Assembly (NCBI GenBank): GCA_963921195.1
Contig: OY992538.1
Span: 7,960,330 to 8,024,329 of the forward strand
Direction: 5' to 3'
DNA: 64,000 nucleotides
DNA from: Pegoplata infirma
Lineage: Eukaryota > Arthropoda > Insecta > Diptera > Anthomyiidae
Under the pieces are notes generated by a model, which was not told the DNA's origin, searched no databases, and worked only from the letters and a program-made list of their open reading frames with translations. Positions 22,501-33,290 of the stretch are shown piece after piece (the first letter of the stretch is position 1; the number at the start of each line of letters is the position of its first letter). Both the position numbers and the translations under genes were made by a program.

Positions 22501-22660
22501 GACATTATCCTTAACATAAACTAGAGTACAGCATTAAGTTTTCCGAGCATTGAAATCGGCCCTATTCTCAAGACCCTATAAACAGATTCTCGATAGGTCA
22601 ATGTTAGGGAGTTATCCATATGCTGTCTCATGAGTCTAATACTGTATACAGACTTGCGTG

Positions 22661-22732
22661 ATTTTAAAATCACTATGTTATTTTCCATTGATCAAAATCA
22701 CATAGTGATTTACAAAATCATCTCACCTTACC
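22661..22732. repeat. Small inverted repeat (AAATCACTATGT)
   Basis: AAATCACTATGTTATTTT and AAAATCACATAGTGATTT pair around a short loop. Possibly a MITE remnant. Confidence 0.45.
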
Positions 22733-22779
22733 ATGATAAGTTTTTGTAGTGTGAACGCAACCTAACTTCGGACTGAGTC

Positions 22780-23640
22780 GGTCTATCGTCAAAAGAATAA
22801 GGGTGATAGATACTGCTATCATTCGCGAAAGAATGAATAAGGTTCACAGTAAGGTTCAGTAAAAAGTTGATAAAAATTAAAAAAAGGGTTGGAGAAAGAA
22901 CAGAACCCTGTGGTACACGTTTACTATGAAGTTCCTAGAGGAGAACCCATCTACAACAACATGAATAGAACATTCACTTAGAAAGCTTGAAAAAAATGAG
23001 AAAAGTTTACACCTACTCCAGTTATTCTAATCTGTGAGATAAGTGCGCAGTGCCAAACTCGATCAAAATTGGAAACATCCAGAGCGATAACCTTACTTTC
23101 TTCAAGGGGGTAAATGGATCTACTCCACTGTGTAAAGAAAAATGGACCTTACGGAAACTACACTGATGATTGCTTACCAGGCCATTAAACTCCAAAAAGT
23201 TCACAAAATGGAAGTTTACCATACTCTCCATAACCTTTAATAGCGTGGAGCTTATTGAGAATGGACGATAGTTGGTGGTAGTTCGAAGCTTCCCCTTTTT
23301 TCGGAATTGGTTCGATATTGGCCACTTTCCAGCAAGAGGGAATTATATAAAAACCTGAAATGATTTCACAACGGACTAGCCAGCGTCGTAAAACACTTCT
23401 TCAAAACAGCTAATGGGATACCATCCGGTCCCAGAGATTTTTTTACGTTGAGATCGATGAGAACCTGTTTGGCCGCTCGTGTTTTGAAGAATATGTTGGG
23501 CATAGAACTTTATACCCCAGGTAGCACAGGCAGTTGTTGGTTACTCGCTGGTAATATAGAGTTGAGGGAAAAAATTTCAGCCATTAGATTGGATTTGTCT
23601 ACTGGGTCAGTGACAATCCAATCATCCCTTAACAGAGTTG
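22780..23640 (-). pseudogene. LINE reverse transcriptase remnant, minus strand
   Basis: Minus-strand translation gives VKKSLGPDGIPLAVLKKCF (RT start, near 23,440), KVIALDVSNFDRVWHCALIS near 23,080 (the F-D-VWH block), a degraded GxPxG segment near 22,940, and NLIHSFANDSSIYHPYSF near 22,840. The catalytic box is FAND instead of FADD. Several stops. The HSFADDS-type wording points to a jockey-clade family different from the 2.7-kb LINE. Confidence 0.75.
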
Positions 23641-23689
23641 GGATGGAAGAGCTTATATAACTCTAGACCCGCTTGATAAACGACCAAAA

Positions 23690-24625
23690 GCAACCACCTC
23701 ATGCAAGAGAAATGTAAGAAAAAAGTGCTGGGCGCCAAACTTGAGTTTTATGGAACTCTTTGTAAGGTGGTAAAGGGCACGAGAGATACGGCAAAAGATA
23801 AATGGCCAGATGATACTAACACGAACAATCAACAGGAAGCCAATGACATTCTGTGCTCGACTCACTTTTCAGGATGTAAAGTGACAACGATGAATACAGA
23901 TTTTATTAAAAAAAAAATCTGTTGATCACTTTATCTGAAAGTGTCCAGGAGTGTCGTCGTAGACTCAATGAAGTGCTGTTTTGGATTAGGGCCTGTCTTC
24001 GGTGGGTTCCGGGTCAAAGGGGAATACGGGGTAACGAGATTGCTGAGTTTTTGGCAAATGTTGGCTCTGATATAATTCCTTACAATCAGGAACCTCAGAT
24101 TGGTTTTACATGGATGATGCGTTGGATCAGCTCATGAAATCAAGTTTTATGGAAGGATGGTCTAAAGGGTCAACATGCATTAATACGGAACGTTTTGTTA
24201 CTCTACCAGACAAGAAAGTGGCTATATACTTAGCCTGCGTAAAATACGGGACACAATGCCCTTGCTTGTCATATGTCGAGATTGTGTGTCTTATTATATC
24301 CCTTGTGTGAGCTAGTTTCGAGGAAAAGGGTACAACAAAACACTACATCTGTTGTTGTCCAGGTAGATTGTGGATAATGGATTTTGGTACTCTGTCAATG
24401 GACATGATTAAAAGACTTCCCTTGTACGATTTTCTCAAGTTTGGCAAAACAATTGGAAAATTCTGAACAAGAACATTTCACTCTGCTTTTAAACTCTTTC
24501 TAAACCTTTACTAAATTTTTTTTTCAGGGTACGGTACAATGGATTATTTTAAGTCTGAGTGCCATGGACAAGCCAATTTTTATTGTTCAGACATGCAAAA
24601 CCCGCCCTCAATTTAACTTAACATA
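23690..24625 (+). mobile_element. Jockey-like LINE remnant, plus strand
   Basis: Begins with the endonuclease-RT linker (ILCSTHFSGCKVTTMNTD near 23,850), lacks RT, and continues with RNase H: RACLRWVPGQRGIRGNEIAE near 24,000 (H of WVPGH changed to Q). The C-terminus has CCCPG and FGTLSMDMIKRLPLYDFLKF near 24,400. The 3' UTR runs to about 24,625, where another LINE tail begins in the opposite orientation. Confidence 0.75.
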
Positions 24626-25060
24626 TAAGGTTAGGTTTTAAGTGGCTGTTGACGCTTTACGTCAGCCCACATAGACTCTGAGGTCTGTTGTAACACCAAG
24701 GGACGGTATTAGGGTTTCCCTACTAGTCTATTTCGATAAACCAGTGTGAGCTTCCTATGAAACTCCTAAGAAATTGAATTTTGACATCTCAGAGAGATTG
24801 TACAGCTCCCTAGATTCCAATAAGGCATGTCTCTGACCCAAAAGTACCGGGAAATGCCAAATAAATAGCTCGATAGTTTCCAACTCCTCCTTATACATGA
24901 AACAGTGTCCGGTAATTACAGCAAATACCATCGAAATCTCTTTTCTGTCCTGCAGTCTCACACGCCATCTCATTTGAAGACGTGCTTTAGCTAAGCACAT
25001 ATCTGGTTTTCAGGAATATTAACTTCTGAGACTTGACTGCCTCTTGACTGTCAGATCAGT
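24626..25060 (-). mobile_element. LINE 3' end, minus strand (2.7-kb family)
   Basis: Closely matches the minus-strand 3' part of the LINE at 2,697-3,420, including GGTTAGGTTTTAAGTGGCTG at the tail, GACTCTGAGGTC and AGTTTCCAACTC blocks, with an internal deletion near 24,900. Confidence 0.78.
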
Positions 25061-26189
25061 TCTTCTTTCCTTCCCCATAGTGTATTTTCCTGTTCGACTT
25101 AAGTAGTTTTTTTTTACTTTTTTGCAGTACTGTGCCTTTTTAAATATAAATGAGCAAAAAAGTACATACTCCATTCTCTTACCTTCTTCTGAGTGTCATA
25201 CATAAAACTACTTTAACACAAGACTACAAAAATGTTCATACAACTCAAAATATCCATGTAAGTTGTGTAAAGAAAACACAAACAACGTGCAGTTGATAAC
25301 ACTACAGGATAATATTGATAATTCCAGGAATTTAAAACTCATCTGGTTTTTTTTTTGTAGTGCTTGTTTTCATCATCATCATCTTCATCATTGCCATTCT
25401 GTAGACACGTTTACGCATTTAAAAACATACGACTAAAGCCGAAGGCTAAAAACGACCCTCAAAGTAAAAATAATACAAAATAAGAAGAAACAAAAAATAC
25501 AACTCAAAGAAAAAGGAACTAAAAACATAAATTGAGGACAATGATAACAGAAAAAAAAAGGTTTAACGAGTATATACTCTCGTACATACAAGGACCAGCA
25601 TATCCTTACCAACGAAAAACATGAAATGTTGTTGCCAGTAAGTATATAACCATAGCAACTCATTTGTATCGGGCTTGTTTTAGTACATAATACATTTTGA
25701 GAGAATTTTGTATGTATTCCTGAGTAGTGTATCCTTGGTATATGCATAAATATATAAACATTTCAATTCCATGCTTCCTAACAATAACTTTAAGGTATGA
25801 GAAAATCCTGTCTATCGTCAAGTACATAAGTACATTTATATCATTCACCATAAATTTTTTCCTGCCACGAGTATACCAAAAAATACTTTTTTGTTTTTTT
25901 GTCTTCCTTCATATCAAAGGTTACGTTTGAGTGAACTTGAACAAAAGATGTGTGTGCTGTCTCTAACGAGACAACAATAACCCAAAACTTTTTCAAGGAA
26001 GTTGTCTTTCAAAGATTTTCAGATTACAATAAGAACATGCTTTTGCTTTTTTTTTTTATTTTTTTTGTTCAACATAAAATATTTAACCGTTTTTATGTAA
26101 CATTGATTAATGTACAAGAACAAAATAAAGATATCCATCAGGAGTTTCTTTTTTTGTATTGTTGTCCATTTTCTTTTATAATATTTTCT
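25061..26189. other. Unique AT-rich DNA; no gene recognised
   Basis: CATCAT triplets near 25,370. Short T-rich frames are present but no family or splice evidence. Confidence 0.4.
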
Positions 26190-26510
26190 TAGAAAATTTA
26201 AAAAAGAATTCCTTGTAATTTTACAAGCTTTTTACCAATAACTTTGTAATTTTACAAGATTTTTACCAATAAATTTTTAAGTTTACAACTTTACAAGATT
26301 AAACTTACAAGAAATTCTCGTGAATTTACTAGATTTTTTTTTGTAAAAAGACCTTGAAAATTTGTAAAATTACTAAAAAAAAAAATGTAAAATTACCAAA
26401 AAATGTAAATTTCGATCGAAATTTTTTTGTTGAAAAACAAGGAAAACTGTCAAATATTGGTAAAATAGGATTGCTAGACTTTTTCTAGTAATTTGACAAG
26501 GTTTTTTTAC
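26190..26510. mobile_element. Degenerate MITE of the GTAATTTTACAAG family
   Basis: Repeated TTGTAATTTTACAAG and TTTTTACCAATAA phrases, and AAACAAGGAAAACTG near 26,440, also occur in the complete MITE at 61,900-62,637 and, inverted, at about 51,725-51,930. Ends are not resolved. Confidence 0.55.
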
Positions 26511-26514
26511 ACCG

Positions 26515-27110
26515 AAACATTATCATGATTTGGGCAAGAGTTCAAGAGGCTTTTTCTATGGGAATAAGGTTTTAGAATCTGAGACAGAAAGTCTTAGAAT
26601 CTTAGACTTTTTCCAGTGGAAACATGTGTCAAAATAGAACCTTCTTCAAAGCAGAAATGTTTCAGAATCTAAGATTTTTTCTTTGGGATAAAGGCTTCCG
26701 AATCTTAGGATTCTGTTCTGTCTTTCACAACTTTTCAATTCACATGAATATTTTCGAATCACATGAAATAACGTTTAGTGTTCACGTTTGATCACGTTTT
26801 CATTCGAAGTTAAAATCGAACAATTAAAATTAAAAAAATTAAAAGGAAAAAAGTTCATTCGTTTTACTTTCACAAAATTTTATTTACGTGAAACAAAACG
26901 AAAAAAAAAATCGGATGTGAAATCAAGAACACCAAAAATAAAATCGGAAATTTTAATTTTCACATTTTTTATGTGAATTACTTTTTTTGGAACAGCGGCC
27001 TTAGACTTTTTGTATGGAAAAAAGGTGTCCGAATCTCAGACATTTTCTATGTTGATGAATCTGAAAGTTTTTCTAATTGCAAAAGGTCACAAAAGCTGAG
27101 ACTTTGTCCA
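26515..27110. repeat. Degenerate ~36-bp satellite, outlying block
   Basis: AGAATCTGAGACA, TAGAATCTTAGACTTTTTCC and AATCTCAGACATTTTCTATG are decayed units of the satellite that dominates 52.5-63.2 kb. Units here are more diverged and interrupted (about 26,740-26,990). Confidence 0.6.
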
Positions 27111-27190
27111 CACTCAAAAAAAAAAGTGATCTAAGAACTGGGAAAAATAACTAAATTTTGAGAAAAAGAGGTAATGATTTGGCTCCAAAT
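27111..27190 (+). mobile_element. Truncated CACTCAAAAAA MITE
   Basis: CACTCAAAAAAAAAAGTGAT to GGCTCCAAAT matches, inverted, the right end of the element at 53,390-54,470. It is cut off where a mini-me-like element begins. Confidence 0.7.
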
Positions 27191-27191
27191 A

Positions 27192-27993
27192 TTTTTATAC
27201 CCTACACCACACAGTGGTACAGGGTATAATGAGTTTGTGCTGATGTCAGTAACTGCCCGAAATATTGGTCCTAGACTCACTTTTAAGTATACCGATCGAC
27301 TTAGAATCACTTTTTGAGTCGATTTAGCGATGTCCGTCCGCCTTTCTGTCCATGTAAACGGTGTAAACACGATACAGGTCGGAATTTTTAATCGATTGAC
27401 TTGAAATTTGAAACTTAAGCCTCTTTTGGCCCAAGGACAAAGCCTATTGAAACTGGAAAAAATCGGCCCATATTTAGACCTAGCCCCCATACAAAGGTCC
27501 TCTTTAGTTTTGGCTCAAATGGCTCTAATAATAGGTATCTTTTCGAAATTTGGCAGGTAATCATGTTTCATCCACACAAATGACCATTCCGAATTTTAAA
27601 GAAATCGGACCAGTTCTTCTTGTAGCCCCCATACAAACCACCTTCACTATTTTCACATAAATCTCTCAAATTTCATGAAAATAGAAAATATTTAATTAAA
27701 ATTTTGTTTGTGTATGTTAAACGCGTACTTTAATAACCTTATCAAATCTGATTATCATCGGACCATTTTTGGACATAGGTCCCATGTGAAAATTTCGCCC
27801 GATATTCAGTTGAAGCGGTTTATTGTCAACAAAAAGAAGCCTATTCCACTCAAATTTGATTTGTGAGTGCTTTTTACACTTATTAAAGATTTGACAAAAT
27901 ATAGATCTAATCAGTCCATGTTTCAACTTGGGAAACTCTGGTGTAGGGTATTATATGGTCGGTCTTGACCGACTATAATTTTCTTACTTGTTT
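27192..27993 (+). mobile_element. mini-me-like element, family B, full length
   Basis: Head TATACCCTACACCACACAG, core GAGTCGATTTAGCGATGTCC, a short CCGTCC run, then ~600 bp of shared sequence, GGTGTAGGGTATTATATGG, the hairpin GTCGGTCTTGACCGAC and terminus TTTTCTTACTTG. The same order occurs at 31,937, 34,432 (minus) and 61,200. (GTCY)n-bearing short elements are known from dipterans as mini-me. The 3' hairpin suggests Helitron-like/INE-type elements (inference). Confidence 0.8.
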
Positions 27994-28148
27994 TTCATTA
28001 AAAACTTTTTTTCATCAACATTTTTTTAACGACAAACACTTACAATCAGATAGATGGATATCATTAGAATGTCTTAGAAACCTATACAGGTCAATAATAT
28101 ATAAACATTAGAGTTCGTTTGGTGACTATGTCACTTCATCTGTTTATC

Positions 28149-29181
28149 GGATATCATAATTTTTTTAAAGGACTTAGGGGAGCTAAAAAGAATGCCGGAA
28201 TTTTTTGGGAAAAATTTTCACTCCTTGGGGTGGTTCAAAGCACCTGAAAACGCGGATTTTGAGCTGATTTTTCTGCAGAGAAAAAACGGCTGAATATATT
28301 GCAAATCTGATTTCACCAGTCGATTCTACAGCAAAAAAAAAAGTTCCAATAACCCACAGCAGGGGGCGGAAAAATCGATTTTTTTTTTTTTAAATTTAAA
28401 TTATTTTTTTAATCATGCACGATGAAGAGGCAGTTTTTGCTAAGAAAATTGGTACAAAAAGCACCTTTCAATCACAACCCATTAAAAAGTTATAAGGCTT
28501 CAAAGTTTTTTTTCTAATGGTAAAATTATAAAACACTGACCGAAATTTGAAAAATTTGTGGATGGGTCTGCGGTCTAGACACTCGTTTTCGATTTTCATC
28601 TCAATGCTGATTCCATATCTGGTTTCCAAAATTTTCCGTAACGTCAGGTTTTTGAGATAATTGAGGTCAAAGTTCACAAAAAACGCATTTTTGTGCATTA
28701 TCGAGAGCATTTTTTTTATGATGTCTGGGATCATAAAACTTGTTTTCAATTAACATTTCGATGCTGATTCTGAATCTAGTTTTAATTTTTTTCTATCACT
28801 TCATGTTTTCGAGAAAATTGAGGTCAAAGTTCTCAAAAAACGTGTTTTTGTCCATTTTTGAGAGCTTATAACTTTTTAACGGGTTGTGATAGAACGGAAA
28901 ATTTGGTACCATTTTGTTAAGCTGAAAATGCTCTTTAATTGTACATATTTAAAAAACTTTTTTTTAAGTTTGAAAAACGACCATTGTAATATTTTTTGCT
29001 GTAGAACCGACTGGGGAAATCAGATTTGCGATATATTCAGCCGTTTTTGATCTACAGAAAAATCAGCTCAAAATTCGCGTTTTCAGATGCGTTGAACCAC
29101 CCCAAGGAGAGATTTTTCTTCCAAAAAAATACCGCCATTCTTTTTAGTTCCCCTAAATCCTTCAAAAAAATTATGGTATCC
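28149..29181. repeat. Foldback element with ~200-bp arms and tandem core
   Basis: Arms 28,149-28,345 and 28,985-29,181 are inverted (GGATATCATAATTTTTTT / AAAAAAATTATGGTATCC; CAGAAAAATCAGCTCAAAAT and its partner). The core has a second inverted pair (AACCCATTAAAAAGTTATA / TATAACTTTTTAACGGGTT) and two ~175-bp direct units containing GAGGTCAAAGTTC. Likely a non-autonomous TIR element. No target duplication found. Confidence 0.7.
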
Positions 29182-29670
29182 GCAGATCAAATTTTCAAAA
29201 TTAACTCTAATAAACATAATGGAGTCCACGACCGATATTTCAATGCGTTTTGCATGGAAGGACAAATTAATATATCGTTATTTTCTAGAAAAAATTTGCT
29301 TTGGAAAGAACACCTATATATACAACAGAAAAATTACCAAAATAAAACATGTTTTTAAAATTTTCTAAGTCCAGATACATTTTGTTTGCGTGTTTTAGTT
29401 AAAAATATCATAAAAAATTACTTAAAATAAAAATCCGAATTTTTTCTTTGAAAACACCGGACACAAAAATTTCTTGACATTGCAATGTTTTAAGTTTTGG
29501 AATAAAAAATATTTTAAAGCTGAAATTTTTTTTTTAAGTTTCGAAAATTTTTCTGAGTTTCTAAAATTTTTAAAGTACCATTTCAACACTGTTTGACAAT
29601 TTTGTTTTGGAGTAAAAAATTCCTTAAAAATGTCTTTAGGATTTTTTTTACACAATTTCCAATTTGCGAT

Positions 29671-30120
29671 TTTTTATACCATCCAACCACAGTATGGGGG
29701 TATACTTACTTTGTCATTTCGTCTATAATGCATCGAAATATCGGTCGGAGATCGATTCTAAGACATTCTGTGAATGTCCGTCTGTCCGTCCGTCCGTCCG
29801 TCAGTCCGTCTGTCTGTAGATAAGCCAATGCAGTCCAAAATATAACAGTTAGACTCCTGAAGTTTGGCACAAATATGTCCCATGTTCATAGGCAGGTCAA
29901 GTTCGTGAATGGGAAAAATCGGGCAAGGGGGAAAAAGTTCCCTCTTGAAGAACTGAACCAACATCTGAAAAATACACTTTTTTTAAATGTTTTTTTTGTA
30001 TTTTTGTTAAATAAATGAAACATTTGGTATATTTATCGCGATGGGAAGGTGCTCTCAAAGTCCCCCACTGACCTCCATCACCCTCCCCCCCCCAAAAAAA
30101 AACGTCCATGACAATTTTTT
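29671..30120 (+). mobile_element. mini-me-like element, family A, 3' truncated
   Basis: Head TATACCATCCAACCACAG, ATCGAAATATCGGTCGG, GATTCTAAGACATTCTGTGA, a (GTCC)n run at 29,786-29,816, then GCAGTCCAAAATA. It stops before the ATTCGGC hairpin found in complete copies. Confidence 0.78.
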
Positions 30121-30129
30121 TTTTTTAAA

Positions 30130-30204
30130 TCTTAAAAGTCGAAAGAATATCAAATTTTTAAAAAGTTGGTGAATGGTGAAATCGTATTTGAGAATCGAGC
30201 ATAA
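30130..30204 (+). mobile_element. Half of a MITE with GAATCGAGCA end
   Basis: TCGAAAGAATATCAAATTTT to GAATCGAGCA matches the right half of 44,437-44,648. The left half is absent. Confidence 0.65.
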
Positions 30205-30549
30205 TATTTAGAAATTGTCTAAGTCCAGACACATTTTTTTGCGTTTTGTAGTTAAAAATATCATAAAAAATTATTTAAAATAAAACAAATCTCGGACATA
30301 TAAATTTTTCGACAATGTTTTAAGTTCTGGAATAAAAAATATTTTAAACCAAAAAAAAAAGTTTTAAGTTTCAAAAATGTTTGAAAATTTTCTGAGTTTC
30401 GAAAATTTTTAAAGTCTCGTTTCAAAACTGTCTGACAATTTTTTTTTTTTGCGTTTTGAAGTAAAAAATTCCTTAAAAATGCTTTTAGGAATTTTTCTTA
30501 CGCAATTTCGAAGTTGCGATTTTTTTTTTTTAATTTGCTTAGTCCCCTA

Positions 30550-31260
30550 CACTCAAAAAAAATGCGATAGCAGATTTACTAATTTTTTTTGCTAATGCTA
30601 GTTAGATAACTTTTAGCAAATTTTTAGTTGAGATTAGCATGTTAGCAAAAAATTCTTGTAAACTTCATTTAGCACATTAGCAATTTTAAACAAACTTTGA
30701 ACTAATTTCTTTTGCTAAATTTGAAATTGGGTTGACAACATTTTTACAAGCTTTTTTGCCAATATTAGCAAAAATAAATGGTAAATTTTTTTTTATTTTC
30801 AAAAAACTTAAAATGGCGCTATCTCGGAAACTAAGCCAGATAGAGCAAAATGGAGGCCATTTTTGGTTCTCGGGCTCTCTTCTCATGTGTGGACCCTAAT
30901 GGGTCCTAACTTTGGATCCAAAAAAGTTAGCATTCCCGAAAATTTTAAAATGCTCATATCTCGGTAAATATTGCCGACACAACAAAAAGTCCAAAAGCAT
31001 TTTTGTAGCTCTCAACACGTAGAATAATCAAAAGCTCTCCGAGTAATATTTTTAAAGTTATCGAGTTTTGTAATTCTCAAAACCCCGGTGGTCCCCTAAA
31101 ATCACGTATCTCAAAAACTAAGCAAGGTAGAGCGAAACGGACACTAATTTTGGATCAAAACTATGACGATGTTTAAGGAACCCAAGTAGGTCTAGGCCCA
31201 TCGGGGTCTGGACCTATCGGGTCCGAACCCAATGGGGTCCTCAAATGCGTATGAACTAAG
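30550..31260 (+). mobile_element. CACTCAAAAAA MITE with 'ACTAAGC' core, right end unclear
   Basis: Starts CACTCAAAAAAAATGCG after TA (30,548-30,549). From about 30,811 to 31,260 it shares a ~450-bp core (AAAATGGCG, TATCTCG, AAACTAAGC, CATTTTTGTAGCTCT, GGGTC-type blocks) with the element at 53,390-54,470. The outer parts differ. A matching right terminus was not found. Confidence 0.6.
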
Positions 31261-31476
31261 TTGAAATAAAAAAATTCAGTTAACTAATTTTTAGCAACAC
31301 GTTTTTGCTAACTTTACCAAAAAAATTGTGGGTTCAAAATCAGCAAATTTTCTTGTCCTCTTAAACTTACACTGTAATTAATTTAAGTAAATACATTTTG
31401 AAATATGAAATAATTACTTTCATAAAATTAAAAAAAATACAAAAGTAATAATGCAGATTTGATTGAAATCTATAAA

Positions 31477-33290
31477 TGGGGCAAAACGCGTCAACGGTCC
31501 ACACCAAAAAATGGATTTAGGTATAATTTTGCCAAAATGTTAGGATAATAGTAGGTAGTCTAAATTTAAAATAAAAAATTTTTCATTGAAATATTTTTAG
31601 AGTTAAAAAGATGGGAAGTTTTAATTTTTTTGCAAAGATCATATTTGGTTGAATTTTTATTGACATTTTGGTACGATAAAAATTTATTTTTAAAAAACGA
31701 TTTTTAAAGTATTTTTGACGACCTTTTCAATGGCATTGGTGGCTTTTCAACAAAAATATAAATTTGACCTTAAAATTCAAGGTCAAATTATTAAAAAAAA
31801 ATTTCTTATAGAGCGCTTATTTTGAGATTATTTTAGCTAAGTTTATTAGAAAGCTTGACATTTTTTACATTAAAAAACATTTTTCAAAAAATGGATCGAG
31901 AGTTCCTTATTGCGAAAATATTTTGATATTTATTTTTATACCCTACACCACACTGTGGTACAGGGTATAATGAGTTTGTGCTGATGTTTGTAACTACCCG
32001 AAATATTGGTCCTAGACCCACCTTTAAGTATACCGATCGACTCAGAATCACTTTTTGAGTCGATTTAGCGATGTCCGTCCGTCCGTCCGTCTGTCCGTCC
32101 GTCCGTCCGTCCGTCCGTCTGTCTGTCTGTCCATGTAAACGGTGTAAACACGATACAGGTCGCAATTTTTAATCAATTGACTTGAAATTTGAAACTTAAG
32201 TCTCTCTTGGCCCAAGGACGAAACCTATTGAAATTGGAAAAAATCGGTCCATATTTAGACCTAGCCCCCATACAAAGGTCCTCTTTATTTTTGGCTCAAA
32301 TGACTCTAATAACCGTATTATAGAAGGTATCGCTTTGAAATTTGAATGGTAAACATGTTTTGTCTTCACATATCATCATTCCGAATTTCAAAGAAATCGG
32401 ACCAGTTCTTCTTGTAGCCCCCATACAAACCACCTTCCCGATTTTCACATAAATGTCTCAAATTTCATGAAAATAGAAAATATTTAATTAAAATTTTGTT
32501 TGTGTATGTTAAACGCGTACTTAAATAACCTTATCAAACCTGATAATCATCGGACCAGTTTTGGACTCAGGCCCCTTGTGAAAATTTCGCCCGATATTCA
32601 GTTAAAGCGGTTTATTGTCAACAAATAGAAGCCTATTTCACTCAAATTTGATTTGTAAGTGTTTTCTTCACTTATTAAAGGTTTTACAACATATAGATCT
32701 AATCGATCCATGAGACCCATTTTCCGGGAAACCTTGGTGTAGGGTATTATATGGTCGGTCTTGACCGACTATAATTTTCTTACTTGTTTTACTTATAATA
32801 TACCCGGTATTCGTACTTTTTATGTGTTATTTTACACAAAAAAAAATAATTTCGAAGGAAGGAACTCTTGATCCATTTTCTTAAAAATGTTTTTATATGT
32901 AAAAACCGTCAAGCTTTCTAATAAACTTAGTTAAAATAATCTCAAAATAGGCGCTTTATAAAATATTTTTTTTTTAATAATTTGACCTTGAATTTTAAGG
33001 TCAAATTTATATTTTTTAAAAAAACCACCAACGCCATTGAAAAGGCCGTCAAAAATACTTTAAAAATCGTTTTTAAAAATTAAATTTTTATCGCATCAAT
33101 GTGTCAATAAAAATTCAGCCAAATATGTTCTTTGCGAAAAAATTAAAACTTCCCATCTCTGTAACTCTAAAAATATTTCAACAAAAATTTTCTTATTTGA
33201 CCTTTAGATTACCTACTATTATCCTAACATTTTGGCAAAATTATAGTTAAATCGGTTTTTTGGTGTGGACCGTTGACGCATTTCGCCCCA
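31477..33290. mobile_element. Palindromic element, ~450-bp arms (TGGGGC ends)
   Basis: Left arm 31,477-31,925 starts TGGGGCAAAACGCGTCAACG. Right arm 32,845-33,290 ends with the complement of TGGGGCGAAATGCGTCAACG. Arms share GTCCACACCAAAAAA, CTACTATTATCCTAACATTT (complement) and GACCTTGAATTTTAAGGTC-type blocks. A complete family B mini-me-like element occupies the centre. No perfect target duplication (TATAAA versus TATATT). Confidence 0.8.
31937..32788 (+). mobile_element. mini-me-like element, family B, full length with long (GTCY)n
   Basis: Complete copy like 27,192-27,993 but with a long GTCC/GTCT run at about 32,075-32,132. Hairpin GTCGGTCTTGACCGAC and TTTTCTTACTTG at the end. Inserted in the loop of the palindrome 31,477-33,290. 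Confidence 0.82.

Larger units (their letters stand above)
29360..30525 (+). repeat. ~310-bp direct repeats flanking a mini-me-like element
   Basis: 29,360-29,668 and 30,215-30,525 share TCTAAGTCCAGA, AAAATATCATAAAAAATTA, AATGTTTTAAGTT and AAGTAAAAAATTCCTTAAAA in the same order and orientation. The element at 29,671 and a half-MITE lie between them. Confidence 0.75.

Noticed and set aside
32073..32132. (GTCC/GTCT)n as an independent microsatellite locus
   Set aside because: It occurs at the same internal position in every mini-me-like copy, so it is part of the element.
29758..32165. ORFs with TDRRTDGRTDGQ-type repeats
   Set aside because: Translation of (GTCY)n microsatellite inside mini-me-like elements on the minus strand; not a repeat protein.
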